From Furcasterigmium furcatum (Eukaryota; Ascomycota; Sordariomycetes; Glomerellales; Plectosphaerellaceae), in NCBI GenBank assembly GCA_001599815.1, contig BCIA01000004.1, forward strand, positions 5,110,082 to 5,174,081: 64,000 nt of DNA, read 5' to 3'. This document shows, piece by piece, positions 32,092 through 43,900 of the stretch; positions within the stretch are counted from its first letter, which is position 1; every line of letters begins with the position of its first letter. The notes under the pieces are model-generated. The model was not told the DNA's origin and searched no databases. It saw nothing but the letters and a program-made list of their open reading frames with translations. Made by a program: the position numbers and the translations under genes.

Positions 32092-34099
32092 ATGTCTGAT
32101 ACAACGGCCGTCAAAGGTGTCACCACGACGACACAGTCCGAAGATGGCGGCACCGCTCCCCCCAAAACCGGCAAGCCTCTGGTGTTCTGGGGCGCCATCC
32201 TGGCCCTCGGTGCCCTCTCTTTCATCTGCGCCATGGACGTCTCCATCCTCATCATCGCCTTTCCGACTGTCGTGGAGGCTATCGGCGGCGCAAGGGACTA
32301 CGTCTGGATCCTCAACTGCTTCACAGTGACGCTCTCGGTCGTCCAACCGCTCTACGGACAGGTCTCCGACATCATCGGCCGCAAGAACCCGCTCCTCTTC
32401 GCCACAGTCCTCTTCCTTGTCGGCAGCGGCGTCGCCGGAGGATCGAATAACCCTGCCATGATGATCGCCGGCCGAACTGTCCAGGGCATCGGCGCTGGAG
32501 GATTCTACGTGCTGACAGACATCATCTGCTGCGACCTGGTTCCCCTGCGCGAGAGAGGAAAATACGTCGGGATACTGGGAGCGTTCGCTGGAGTCGCCGC
32601 TGCCATCGGACCTGTCTTGGGGGGTGCCATTGCAGAAGCCGAGTGAGTATCCGAGTTCCGGAACACGCCTGTTCGGGGCCAGACGCTGACAAGAACCTCA
32701 CAGCTGGCGCTGGATCTTCTACATGAACATCCCCATGTGCGGCGTGGGCCTCTTCTGCACCTTCTTCTTTATCCGCGTCAAGTCGGGCTCCGAAGAAACT
32801 GTCAACAGAGACCTGAAGGGGAAGCTGGCGCGCGTCGACTGGGCTGGAAACGCCATCTTCCTGCTCAGCATGGTGTCTCTCAACTACGGCCTCATCTCCG
32901 GAGGCATGACGGACCCCTGGGACTCGTGGCGTGTTATCCTGCCGATCGTCCTCGGCGGCCTGGGATGGATCGGATTCCATCTCCAGCAGCACTGGCTCGC
33001 GCCGAATCCCACCGTGCCGACGCGCATCTTCAGCAACCGCACCTCCGGCGCAGCGCTGGTGTTCACGTTCCTCTCCAATGCCGTGGGCCAGTCTATGTTC
33101 TACTTCGTGCCCATTTACTTCCAGGCCGTCAAGGGCATGGTGGTCCTTGACTCGGGCGTCAACACACTGCCTCTCGCCATCGGAACGCTCTTCTTCGCGG
33201 TCACCGGTGGCGTCCTTCTCAGCAAATGGGGACGCTACAGACGCCTCCACGCCTTCATGTTCGCGATGCTGGCCATCGCTTTCGGTCTCTACACCCTCCT
33301 TGACCGCGGCTCGCCTCCAGCCATGTACGTCATCTTCCAGCTCATCGCCAGTATGGGCTGCGGCATGCCCATTTCGACGCTTCTCCCAGCCATCATGGCC
33401 GCCCTGCCCGACTCGGACGTCGCGGCCATCACGGGGACGTACGGATTCATCCGCACGTTCGGTTACATCTGGGGAACCGTGATTCCGGCCGTCATCTTCA
33501 ACGGCGCGATCAACAGCAACCTGCATATGATTTCGGTCCCCGAGATCAGGGACCAGCTGGAAAACGGCGGGGCGTACGCATTCGCCAGTCAGGTACGCGG
33601 ACTCCGCCAGGCGGATACCTACAGCGACGAGGTCTGGGACGAGGTTACCGCGGTGTACCTTCGCAGCATGAAGATCATCTGGTTTGTTGGGCTGGGTATC
33701 AGCGTCGCTTGCTTCTTTGCCGTGGCTATTGAGAGACGCCTGGAGCTCAGGACCGAGCTTGAGACTGAGTATGGTTTGGAGGGAGAGAAGCCGAAGGACT
33801 CGGGCAGCTCATCAGAGGGTATCAAGGTCGTCGTGGACGACAAGGACGACTTGAAGGAGGAGGCGAAGGAGGAGGCGAAGGAGGAGGCCAAGGAGGAGGC
33901 GAAGGAGGAGGCGAAGGAGGAGGCCAAGGAGGAGGCCAAGGAGGAGGCCAAGGAGGAGGCCAAGGAGGAGGCCAAGGAGGAGGCCAAGGAGGAGGCCAAG
34001 GAGGAGGCCAAGGAGGAGGCCAAGGAGGAGGCCAAGGAGGAGGCCAAGGAGGAGGCCAAGGAGGAGGCCAAGGAGGAGGCCAAGGAGGAGGCCAAATAG
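32092..34099 (+). CDS. MFS exporter, DHA2/14-TMS drug family, with a (Lys-Glu-Glu-Ala)20 C-terminal tail
   Basis: Exons 32092-32642 and 32704-34099 (61-bp intron, GTGAGT...ACAG) give 648 aa. Motif A (YGQVSDIIGRK), the motif-B-like segment (RTVQGIGAGG) and motif C (GPVLGGA) are seen, with many hydrophobic helices to about residue 545. This fits a proton-driven efflux pump of the plasma membrane. The cytosolic tail ends in exactly 20 copies of Lys-Glu-Glu-Ala plus a Lys (33854-34096), then TAG. Such a tail should form a long charged single alpha-helix. The nearby metabolite locus starts 12.6 kb away, so export of that product is possible but not supported by adjacency. It converges with the enoyl-CoA hydratase, 91 bp apart. 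Confidence 0.92.
33854..34096 (+). repeat. Coding 12-bp minisatellite, about 20 copies
   Basis: Twenty in-frame copies of AAGGAGGAGGCN fill 243 bp at the end of the MFS gene. Copies 1, 2, 4 and 5 use GCG for Ala and the rest GCC, so the array has been homogenised mainly from its distal part. Copy number is likely to vary between strains without breaking the frame. Confidence 0.95.
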
Positions 34100-34190
34100 A
34101 ATATCTTGCAGATAGAATTCCCTAGACATAGTTTTCGATTCGTGTACATTGCGGTAGCACAGTTAGACTTTAGATATATACCCTCCCGCA

Positions 34191-35174
34191 TCAAGTGGTC
34201 CACGTTGGTTTCTTCTTGTCGGTGAAGGCCGCGATTCCTTGCTGCGCGTCCTCGCACCTCGCATGCAGGGCCATCACCCTGCCGGCCCATTGTGCAGCGT
34301 CCTCGTACCCGTCGGCGCCGCCACCTCCCTCCCCGTCGCCTCTGATACCGAGCTGCGTCCAGTACGCCCACTTGCCGAGAGCCATGGACTGACCGCCCGA
34401 GTTGACGAGACGCTCTACGACATGTGCCACTCGGCCCTCGAAAGCAGCAGAAGCTGTGTCCGTAGACTCGGCATGCTCAGGGGTCCTGACCACATCCACC
34501 GCACCACCCAGCTCTTCGGCACCGATGGCCTCCGCTGTCAGCAGCATGCGGTACGTCTGCGCCGGGGACGCGCGACGGGACACGGCCGTGGAGGGGCTCG
34601 TGCATGGGAGCCCGATGGTAGCGCCCGGCAGCTGGAACTTCGTGGTGTCCATGGCGATGGGATAGTCGGTCGACAGGGCGAGCTGCAGCCCCGCGGCGGT
34701 GGCGAGCCCCTGGATCGGGCAGACGACCGGCGCCGGACTGTGTCGGATCAGAGACATGACCTCGGCGCACAGGGCGAACGTCCGCTTGACCTCGGCATGA
34801 GTCAATGATGCCAGCTGCTTGAGGTCATGGCCGGAGCTGAATACCGGGCCCTCGCTGCGAAGCACCAGGACGTTGGGAAGTCCTTGTCGCTCCTTGCGCC
34901 AAGTCCCGGCATCGACGAGCCATGCATAATCAGACGACTGACTCTTTTCTGGGGTGATGCGATCGCCTTTGGCGACCTGGGAGGCCTCGATGTCTGACAA
35001 TATGCTTGGCTTGAATCTGGGGAGGGTGAGAAGTCGGCCGGACGCCGGTGACGTGAGCGCTGCGACGATCTGTGCTCGTAGATCTTCGAGGATCTCCAGG
35101 CTCAACGCATTGCGGCGGCTGGGATTTCTTAGATGAATGTACGCGGCTTTGACCGGCAGCTTTGGGAAATGCAT
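34191..35174 (-). CDS. Enoyl-CoA hydratase/isomerase family protein (ECHDC3-like)
   Basis: Single exon, 327 aa from the ATG at 35174, where the conserved start MHFPKLPVKAAYIHLRNP begins. An in-frame ATG at 35273 would add 33 Arg/Ser/Thr-rich residues that might be a mitochondrial leader. The crotonase fold shows as RNALSLEIL, the oxyanion-hole segment GPVFSSGHDLKQL and IQGLATAAGLQLALSTDYPIA. A family-untypical insertion (about residues 45-80) separates the first two blocks. ECHDC3-type proteins keep the fold but often lack the two catalytic Glu residues, and no Glu pair is evident here. A role in acyl-CoA metabolism in mitochondria is inferred. Confidence 0.85.
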   Translation of the reverse strand: MHFPKLPVKAAYIHLRNPSRRNALSLEILEDLRAQIVAALTSPASGRLLTLPRFKPSILSDIEASQVAKGDRITPEKSQSSDYAWLVDAGTWRKERQGLPNVLVLRSEGPVFSSGHDLKQLASLTHAEVKRTFALCAEVMSLIRHSPAPVVCPIQGLATAAGLQLALSTDYPIAMDTTKFQLPGATIGLPCTSPSTAVSRRASPAQTYRMLLTAEAIGAEELGGAVDVVRTPEHAESTDTASAAFEGRVAHVVERLVNSGGQSMALGKWAYWTQLGIRGDGEGGGGADGYEDAAQWAGRVMALHARCEDAQQGIAAFTDKKKPTWTT

Positions 35175-35525
35175 CTTGCGCAGTTGAGATGTTGCAGGAT
35201 CATGAATTGGCTGGTCGGAGGAGCGGCGGTTGCTGTTTGTTTGGTGTTTGCCTCGGGACGTTGAACCCCGCATTCGCCCCCTAAAGTGCCCCAACTTCCC
35301 CAATTGATGCCGTGTGGTGCCCCTTGGGGCTTGAGAAAGGGGTACGTACCCGTGGCCATGCCCAGGTTCACTTTGAGATACACGCAGGCAGTCGGAGACC
35401 GAAGTTCATAAGTTCATATAGACACGTCGACTCGCGTAGCTGGAAGGGAAGGGAATTCGCATTTCCTCTCAATTTGCGGTTTCTACACCGGATACCCCTC
35501 CATCACCTCGTGGAACAAAATGCGC

Positions 35526-37106
35526 CTAGAATCCCATGACTTGGTTTCCATATGCCAGCACCGCCTCCTCACCCTTGCTCCCGGCCGCAGACACATCGAA
35601 GGGCGCATACCCAAAAGACCTCAGGGCCTCAACACCAGCCATGGCCTTGAGCTCCTCAACACCGGGCCTCCCGACGTGCTGGCTCTCGCCCACGCCGCCC
35701 GGGAAGTCGACGGGCGGGATGCCCTTCTCGAAGTGCTCTCGCTGCTGCCGCACGTAGTCGAGACTGGACCGCGTCGTCGGGCAGGCGGGGATATACATGA
35801 CGCTGGAGTCGCCCTTACCCTGGTGCACCTTGTCGACGGAGTGGATGGTGTCGCAGTGCCACGCCACGTAATCGCCCGGCGCAATCCGGGGAACGTGCAC
35901 CATCGTGTGCGGCAGGTTCAGGTGCGGGTGCCAGCCGTGGTTGAGCTCCTGGCATAGGCCGGGCTCGGCGCCCTGGAGGGCTGACGTGGTAGAATCCTCC
36001 AGAACCCAGTTGTCGGGGTCCAGGAACTCCTTGGAGTACGTGGGATCCTGAACCGAAGATGCTGGAGGAGCCGTTTTGGGGGCAAAGAATGGCCTTAGCA
36101 GGTAGTAGGATGTCGCGAGATTGAACAGAGGATTGACGAGCAGGGTGCCCTCTTTGGGGCCAGTATGCGACATGCTGAGCCAGCCTTGGAACATCCGGAA
36201 CATGCTGCAGGCGCCCGCGCCCTGATACAGGTCTGATACGGCGTCGAGCCTGGTGCTCGTCTCCCAGGGGTCGAAAGTCTCCCAGGATCCCTTGAGGACC
36301 TCGTCGTAAACGTGACCCCGGCCATAGCCCTCGTCTTCCCACCGCTCGACGCTGCCACCATCGACGTGCGGCCCCAGGGCGAACCCAGCATCACCGGGCT
36401 GGCGGATCCGGAAGCGATCAGCGTACATGAGCGGTTGGTTCGTAGAAACCTCCGCGTGGGGGTTCTTGGAGTGATAGTAGGACATCAGGAACGCCTGCGC
36501 CTTGGGCATGTTGGGATGACTCCTGCCAGCCAACTGAGACTTTGACCAGTACAGCTCGAAGACCTGCGGGTCATTCGGTGGGAAGGCTGAGCGGCGTTAG
36601 CATGGATGCGCTGGAGGGCAGCTTGGAGGGAGGCACTCACCTTTCGTCGTCGGATTGGCAGCGATGTACTTTTCTGCCTCCGCTTTGAACTCTCGAGCTT
36701 CCTTCTCGGGAACCACCTGGCGCACAACAGCCACTCCACGCTTGCGGAAGGCCTCATTGAACTCCGCGGACGGCTGGCCAATGTCCGAGAATTGGATCTC
36801 CGGGATGATGGTCGTCTTGTTGGCTTTAATGAACTCGGTCTCTTCTTGAAGCCGCTCTATCAGGCGTTTCCAACTGGCCTGGAGCGCGTCTCGACTGGCG
36901 CTCCGCTCCAGGAGGCTCCGTTTAACATCGGCAAATCTCGGGGGCAGAGGAACGTCCTCTCCACCGGAGAGCGATCGGAAAACTGAGGAGATGTCGCCTT
37001 CTTTCCTCTGTGCGGCCTGAGCCCCCGCAAAGCGGCGCTGGGTTCTCGAGAGGCCGGCAAGGCCAAGCGAAGGCCGCAGCTTGGAACACGTCGACGTGCT
37101 GAGCAT
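35526..37106 (-). CDS. DUF1479 (YbiU-like) Fe/2-oxoglutarate dioxygenase-type protein
   Basis: Exons 37106-36641 and 36586-35526 (54-bp intron, GTGAGT...TCAG) give 508 aa. The splice restores the block KYIAANP...NDPQVFELYWSKSQ. The ATG at 37106 is followed by an Arg/Ser-rich, acid-free leader ending RRFAG, a likely mitochondrial signal. Conserved parts are RKRGVAVVRQVVP, GPHVDGGSVERWED (HxD), PRIAPGDYVAWHCDTIHSVD and VMYIPACP. The HxD and the later His fit the double-stranded beta-helix metal site of the phytanoyl-CoA dioxygenase-like superfamily. The substrate is unknown. Confidence 0.85.
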
Positions 37107-37574
37107 GATGCTGGCTGGCGTATGGCGGTGATGCTGGGGCAACTTTCCGGGATGAGCAGCAGATTGAAGTCCCTAGTCTCAGAGAGAATACGATGATCTC
37201 AGATTCCTTGATTCTTTGGTCCCCCGCGTTTCATTCTCCAGGACGATTGTGCCGACCGAGGAACCTTTATGATCCCCGTGGTCCTGGTTGATGGTCGCGA
37301 GACGGGGACTTCCGAAAGAGGAAATCCGATATGGCGGCTTCTGCCATCATTGGCTTTCCGCCCACACCAATGGCCGGGACAATTCCTTTTTGGGAAACCG
37401 CCGCCGCCACGAAACTTACATTGGCTTGCTCCGCACTCGTGGAAGAAATCCAGATTGGCAGATTGCTGATGAAGGAGGGTTGGGTGATGTCATTCCCCCG
37501 GGTTCTCCGTAAAAGCGCCGCGGGGATGGTCTGCTGGGGACTGAAATGGTGGCCGTGTGGTGGTTGGCGCGCTT
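37107..37574. other. Intergenic between DUF1479 gene and regulator
   Basis: 467 bp between the DUF1479 start codon and the stop of the regulator. It should hold the DUF1479 promoter and the regulator 3' end. Small plus-strand frames here have no recognisable content. Confidence 0.4.
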
Positions 37575-39767
37575 TCAGCTGAAGCTGCCGTACTGGCCAT
37601 CATCCAGCCAGTCCGCCGGGAAAAGGGGCATGGTTGGGTTCAGGTTGGCAGTGAAGACAGCATCCACCCTGTTGAGCTGGAAGTTGGGATCAAAGTCGTC
37701 GAAAATGCCCCCTACATCAGTGAAATCCATCTCGTTGAAGAGGTCTGCGTCCAGGGTCACCGCCGATGGGTCCACGGGCACCGACGACGCTTCGCCATTC
37801 TCAAGTGGTCTTGACGATGCAGTCTCCGCTCGCGAGACGGGCCCGGGATTACCCATTGATGGCCGCAGACCTGGTTCTCTCAGGGAATTCGATCCGGCGA
37901 GGTTCGTGCTCTCAACTGGCGGGTCTTCTCGTCTTCCATCCGAAGGCTTGCCCTTGCTTCGACTGGCCGACACGCGTTCCACCTCGTGAAGGGTGTCTTT
38001 GGCAAGCCTAGCCACGGTCTGTGCAGACGCGAAGGACTTGCTGAGTTCATCCAAGATGTCGCAACTGCTGTGAAACATGGCATACGCCTCCTTCCTTTTG
38101 TACGACATGCTGCTATTCCGGAGGCTCTTGTAGGCGATCGAGCACGCCAGGGAGACCGCATATGGTACCACTGCCCAATACGACAAGGAGGGCTTGAACT
38201 CGCCAGAAAGAAGGCTGATGATGCCGGACGCACAGTAAACCTGGAGGCTGGAGCTTGGCAGACGATCGTTCTTGGGGTCCGTCTTCACGGGCCTGTTGTG
38301 TATGATGACGACCGCCAGGTAGAACAGCTCAAGGGAGACTGGAGCGAGGTCAGATTTCTGGGGGCATGGTATCACCAAGATGAAGATACATACCTAGTAA
38401 AGCGTTCCCTATGTCTCCGGCGTTGGCTTCGGCTACGAAGTCTTCGAACGCGCGAGGGCTTTCAAGTGACTGGGGGCTGCCAGTCGCTCGCGGGCGGTAC
38501 TGCGAGAGGGTACTGTCAAGGAACTTGGAGATGAGAATGAAAAGCCTGAACGCGGGAGGCTGTTCGGCAACTGCTTCCCAGACCCTGTCGCCGCTGTCTT
38601 GGTCGTGGAAAAGGATGGCGCGGCCATTGATCACGGCGCTGAGGCGGTCGAGCGTCCAGATGCACATGAAGATGCGCCTGGAACGTGGTGTGCTGTTGCC
38701 GTCACCAGGCCAGCCAAGGTGAAGAGCCATACCCTGCGTCAAACAGACGGCCTGGGCACAATAGATGGCTGAGACTTCGCTGGTGTGCGTTTTGTCGGTG
38801 TAAAATGACATCAGAGCTGTGGCCTGGAGGACTGCCATCTTGCCTCGGACGAACCCTGCATCAAGCGATTGCTTCACCGTTGCGGCGACTGTGGCTCGGA
38901 ACTCGGCTGGCGAGAGGACGGTTGATGAAGAGCCGAGCTTGAGATGAGGCTTGAGTGAGGGATCCAGGGCAGCTGCAAGACAAATGCACTGCTGAAGAAC
39001 CACTCGGTCCAGAGGGTCGTGTTCGTCCAGCTTTTCCCCGTGAAGGATGGGGTATATTGGGTCAAGCTTGGCGAAGTAGAGAGTCGACATCAGGGAGAGC
39101 TCGTGGGCTGGCGGCAGGACGCACATGCACTCTCGTCGTAGGTATGGATACAGCGCTTTGAGCCCAGTAAGACCGGTAAGCTTGAAGGCAGGGCCGCCAA
39201 TTGGTTCGACCGTCACAGTCCGGACTTCTGGCTCGTCAGCGTTGGCGGCCGGATGGTCTGGTTGCTGACCGAGCCAGATGCCGACCTCTCCGCGGCGCTG
39301 ATTGCTGTCCCGCTCAGAGCTTCCGTTAACGAGAAATGAGGATTCCGGAGCCAGGTCTGAGAAAAAGAGGAGGTAGGGACCGTCAGACATGGGCTGCGTC
39401 GACAAGGAGAGCTCCGGCATGCGCGCATGGCTGGGCTCCGCGTCTGACTGAGCCCTGCTTCCACTCGGCTTGGTACTGGGGGTTCCTGATGCCTGGATCG
39501 ATGGTAATTTGGCTGGAACGTCGTCTTTTGGCGCTAATGCGTTCGAGACGTCGTCTTCCGGGTCCGCTGTTCGCTGGCCGTCGGACGCATCGGTGAGAGC
39601 ATCCTGACCGTGGGGGCATCGTTTCTGCTCAAGGTCAGGATCAGCCGCCCCAGACAAATACTACTTGGAGGTCATACGTGGCGTTTCTTGCAGGATTCGC
39701 ATGGCCGGTGCGTCTGCTTGCGCTTGGTTCCGACGCCTCCGACATTGTCGGGCACGAATCGGAACAT
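37575..39767 (-). CDS. Fungal-specific transcription factor with an intron-split N-terminal Cys cluster
   Basis: Three exons, 39767-39678, 39624-38394 and 38338-37575 (introns of 53 and 55 bp), give 694 aa. Exon 1 encodes 30 residues ending PCESCKKRH. Splicing joins it to KRCPHG, giving CESCKKRHKRC (C-x2-C-x6-C) after a basic KRKQTHR stretch. Only one Cys triplet is seen: the second half of a normal Zn2Cys6 cluster does not follow, as in a subgroup of fungal regulators. The middle domain (YPYLRRECMCVLPP, LYFAKLDPIYPILH, CLAAALDPSL, GMALHLGWPGD, RRIFMCIWTLDR) is fungal_trans. The C-terminus is acidic (NEMDFTDVGGIFDDFDP). It is presumably a nuclear DNA-binding regulator of unknown target. Confidence 0.85.
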
Positions 39768-40049
39768 TTTCGTCCTGCGTTGAAGGGATGAATGGGGAAA
39801 GATTCCGGCCAAGCTTCAAACTTGAAGTTCTCGTCAACGCGGGCCGCGCCAGTGAGCTCCACCGGGCCGCCCGGCACCTGCCTTATGGCACCCCACTGTA
39901 ATTTCAGGGAGGTCAGCTGCCATATGATCACTAATCACTGCTGCATCCCCTAAGGCGACCTTCATCACCTCCTGGCAGCATTTCGAGGTGAACCCGAATT
40001 TCAGCCCGCAGCTTCAATTTCTTCAGCTATTTATTTTCTGCTCTACTGT

Positions 40050-41543
40050 CTAGTAGTTGGGTACAAACGTCCCATTACGGCAGTCAATGCCCAGCTGGGG
40101 ATTCAGACCAGCCTCCGCGTTCATGCAGATGACCGTCGGGTTCGACATGTCCTGAGGATAAAGACGGATGTTCTTCAACTCAAAGTCCGAGCAGGAGTCC
40201 TTCTCGTTGCATTCGATGAAGACCGCCTCGTTGTGCTTGAGGTCTGGAAGACCAACATCGTACCAGCAAGGCTGTAGGGAAGCATTGGTGGTCAGCATCT
40301 GCTCCGCACACATCGAACGACCGCCGATGAGGATGTCGAGTGTCTACGGTGAAACTTACGTTGGATGCACAGGAGCCGTCTCCCGGGTTGTAGCTGTTGA
40401 TGGAGCCGGTCCAGTTCTCCCACTTGAACGACCGCATCTCGACGGACGAGTTGTTCGGGCGGTCGGCATTCTCCTTGCCCTGGTCGCCGTACGTCTGCGT
40501 GATGAAGATGGGGAACGAGACGTTGTGAGTTCGAATGTTAGTCCATGCAATGTTCTTAGCAAGACCCTGGGCATTTCGGTCAGTCTCGGTCGCTGGTGAC
40601 ATTGTCTGGATGCATTCATACCTGGCCGCCGGCCCACGACTTGAAGCGAGCACCATACAACCCTCCAGCTACCGTGATGTCGTCGAAATGAATGTTGGAC
40701 ACGTTATAAAACTTTTTCACGTCGGAACCGAGGGATCCGATGCTCATGCCGTGCGTCTCGTAGCCAATGGTGCTGCGCTGGACGCGCACGTTATGAGCGC
40801 CGTCGCTGATGGCGAACGCGTCGTCGCCGTTGTAGATGACACAGTCAGTGGCGAGAACGTCGGTGGCACCGATACCAAATCCATCCGTGTTGAAGGGGAA
40901 ACTCCAGTCCTCCGAGACGGCGTCGACGACGGCATGGGAGATGGTGATGTTGGACCCCTTGACGGAGACGTTCCAGCCGATGGGCTTGGATGACTTGAAG
41001 TGCTTCATCACACCGTTGGTGACCTGGAAGCGCATCAAGTGCGGGCGGTTTGCGATGCCGGTGCCGCCAGGGGGGTTGGCCTGCCACCACTTCTGGCCGT
41101 AGCTGTGAATCCAGCCCGTAGTGATCTATCTCACAGTCAGTCGTCAGAATGGCAATGAGCTTCCTTCGCAATGAACGGAGACATACATCCTCGGAGCCAA
41201 CCCACTGGACATTCTTGCCCTTGATCATGAACCAGTGGACGCTGCCGCCACCAGCCGCCACGATCTTCTGAACGGTGGGAATGTCCTGAGGCAGATGCAG
41301 GTTACCCTGGACGGAAATGATGACGTTGTCCAGCTTCTGGGCATCGATGGGCTCGAAGACATTGTAGTCGACGCCCTTCTCGAACAAGATGCTCGAGTCC
41401 TTGGAACAGCGGTCGAAAACCTCCTGGATGGCGGGCGAGTCTGAGGCGGTGCCGTTGGATGATGGGACGACACATCTCTGGCGACAGGCCGCGGAGGCAA
41501 CAGATGCCAGAAGGCCGAGTGTGGCTGTCTTGAAGGAAACCAT
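40050..41543 (-). CDS. Secreted GH28 polygalacturonase-type glycoside hydrolase
   Basis: Four exons, 41543-41187, 41125-40622, 40566-40360 and 40271-40050, all phase 0, give 429 aa. A signal peptide covers residues 1-19 (MVSFKTATLGLLASVASAA). GH28 catalytic signatures are complete: N198-T-D200-G, D220-D221 in GDDAFAI, H244 in THGMSIGSLG, and R279-F-K281 replacing the usual RIK. N-glycosylation sites are frequent. The long PHLMRFQVTNGVMKHFKSSKPIGWN segment and the CWYDVGLPDL C-terminus look more like exo-polygalacturonases than endo-enzymes. It should hydrolyse galacturonan outside the cell, which fits a plant-associated lifestyle. Exo versus endo action is inferred. Confidence 0.92.
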
Positions 41544-42326
41544 CTCAAAACTCTGCAATGATCCGAGTTCGGGTTGTGCCGTGAGACTGGCCTTCACCCA
41601 CCCAGCGATGGATACAAAGGGCTTTTATACACCTATGAATTGCCCATCGTCTCAACGAGCTGCGACCCCTGATATGATGAACGAACAGGCCTGCGGGGTA
41701 CTGGATCAGCCACCAGACTCGGACCAAGACGTCGTGTTGATGGAACCGAATTATGCCGCCATTAGCAAACCCGCCCTGTCGGAATATCTATGCTGCTCCC
41801 CTGAAGATCGTGAGCTTTCCCCATGTGGCCCCATGGGTACGGGGGCTGGTCCCCCGGCCTTCGGGTATCTTGCCGTCTTGGCAAACATCCGGCATCCGGA
41901 GCCAGGGGCTTAGTGTCAATAACCCCACGGGCAACCTCCCTGAAGATGCCTATCACAGAATAGCCTGTACTGACGAACCTGGACGACCCCATTCTTCGAC
42001 AAGATGAGCTTAGCTGATGCAAGGATTGCAGTGTCACAGCCCATGGGGATACAGGTGCATCTTGCCGTTGGATCCGGCCCCGCGGCTGGGAAATGGACTG
42101 AGGGCGGCCAGCCCTCGGGAGCCTCCAAACAAGATTCCGCCAATGACCAAGCAAGGAGCCCTGCAGAGGATGCTTTTATGGGAACAAAAGCAGAGCCTTG
42201 CTGAGCTATTGTACTGGGCTCGAGGTGCACTGCGATAACAGAATGACACCGAACTCGAGTGACACAACCATCGGTGCAACAATTGGAAGCAGATTGAATC
42301 TATTGTAGCTATCCCGGAGCCACGAC
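41544..42326. other. Intergenic upstream of GH28, no gene recognised
   Basis: 780 bp holding the GH28 promoter and the 3' flank of the next gene. Overlapping short frames on both strands show no domain. Confidence 0.45.
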
Positions 42327-43900
42327 TCACTGAATCTCCTCCTGGGTGCTGCGGACAGGCTCGCAGGAGATGCTGTCCTCGGGGCAGTCAGTCCAGATCA
42401 CCTCGTAGTAGACGGCCCGCATGGGGTAGTAACAGCGTGCGATGGTGCCGAAAAGGGCGTGCTCCATGTCCATCTCGCCGTCGTTGCCGTTCAGCTGGCA
42501 GTCGAGGATGGAGCGGTAATACCCCTCGAGGTCTCCGATCTTGTACCTGCCCAGGGCCTCGAGGACATCTCCCGGGATCTCATCCCACATGATCGTGTTG
42601 GCGGCCTTGGCCAGGTAGAAGCAGTAGTGACTGTCGCCGTGCTCGATCATGCGCCCGCCGGCCACGGTGTCGCAGGACTCTTGCGTGGTGATGGCCTTGG
42701 ACGCGACGAGGTTCCAGCCGGCGGACACCAGGATGTTGTGGGCGACCTTGGAGTGGAGGCTGTCAGCAACCCCCTGGGTGAGCTGCTTGACGCCGTCCGA
42801 GTTCTCGTCCAGGAGCCAGAAGCCCGTGTTGAAGAACTTGGAGATGCCGTTGCGGTACGTGTCCCAGCTCGGGGCTGGCAGCTCGGCAATATCTTCCTCC
42901 CTTTCGGACTCTCCCATGGCAGTCCTTAGAACCCACTGCATGCGGTCGGAGGTTTTGCGGAGGTGGTCACCCAGGGAGTTCTCGATGCTGCTCCGATCTA
43001 CAGGCTCACCGCCCTGATTGTCCACAGCATCAAGGATCTGCCCGAACGCGTACGATGCCCAGCCTATGGCTTGTTGCTGTATCCCCCCATCCACATGGTT
43101 AGCCTCGGCACAACATGGTAGCCCGAACGAAGACAGGCCAAGCTGAAGTCATCGAGGACAGGGTAGGGCACTAACCGTGCCAGGGGCAATCGACGTCGAA
43201 CCCAGAATCTGGCCGCCCATGGCCAGGGCCGTCCGGAGCCACTTGGTGACCTCGTTGGTATCGTCGGCGCTACCGCCGAGTTCGTCTATCATCGAGCCCA
43301 ACTTGAGGTGGTTGATGAGGGTTTCCCGATTGAGGCTCCGCTCGAACATTGAGAATTTGCTGTGCATGCGGTGGGCCGCCGTGAAGATCCAGTAGGCAGT
43401 CTTGTTCCAGCTACCGCCCCGGTCGAAATAGTCGCCGCACTCCAGGTTCGGGTTACCCGGGGCGCAGTTCGAGCTGTCCAGAGACGCGCAGCCATGCGCT
43501 CCGCTGGCGCTGCTGCCGCGCGCTCGCACGTGGTCCTCGAGGTTGACAAGCCACTTTCTGCCGCCGCCTTGGCCGTCTGTCCGGGTCAGTTCCAGTCAGG
43601 GCCATAGATCGACGAATGGAGAGGGAGGGTGGGGGAGAGGGAGATGGAAAAGGGGTAGCATCACGTACTGTTCCATGACTCCACCCACATGTCGAGTATG
43701 ACTCCTGATCCCGTTTGATCCCACAGCTCCTGGGCGTGTTCGATCGTGTCCAGCTTGAACCCGTGGCAGAACTTCTCTTTGTCTTGAAGCGGGTCGTCAT
43801 CCTGCCTCGATGCGAGAGTTGTGAGGGACATCGAGTCGGTGGGTAGGGCTGTCGCCGCAGCAGCGAGGCCCAGGATCGAAGCCGTGGACAAACGCATCAT
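42327..43900 (-). CDS. Secreted Cys-containing protein of unknown function
   Basis: Three exons, 43900-43669, 43576-43176 and 43076-42327 (introns of 92 and 99 bp), give 460 aa. I chose the ATG at 43900 because it opens a signal peptide (MMRLSTASILGLAAAATA). An in-frame ATG at 44086 would bury it. The mature part has spaced Cys (KFCHGF, HGCASL, SNCAPG, LECGDYF, ESCDTV, HYCFYL, TDCPEDSISCEP). It is rich in amphipathic helix, with no motif I can name. I do not recognise the family. Secretion, paired cysteines and GH28 next door suggest an apoplastic or wall-associated role, but function is not inferable. Confidence 0.75.

Noticed and set aside
32522..33526. Long minus-strand frame (334 codons) inside the MFS gene
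   Set aside because: Antisense of a coding region with strong codon bias; the product is His/Asp/Gly-rich without a family.
33619..34371. Minus-strand frame with a long Ser-Ser-Leu-Ala repeat
   Set aside because: It is only the antisense reading of the Lys-Glu-Glu-Ala minisatellite.
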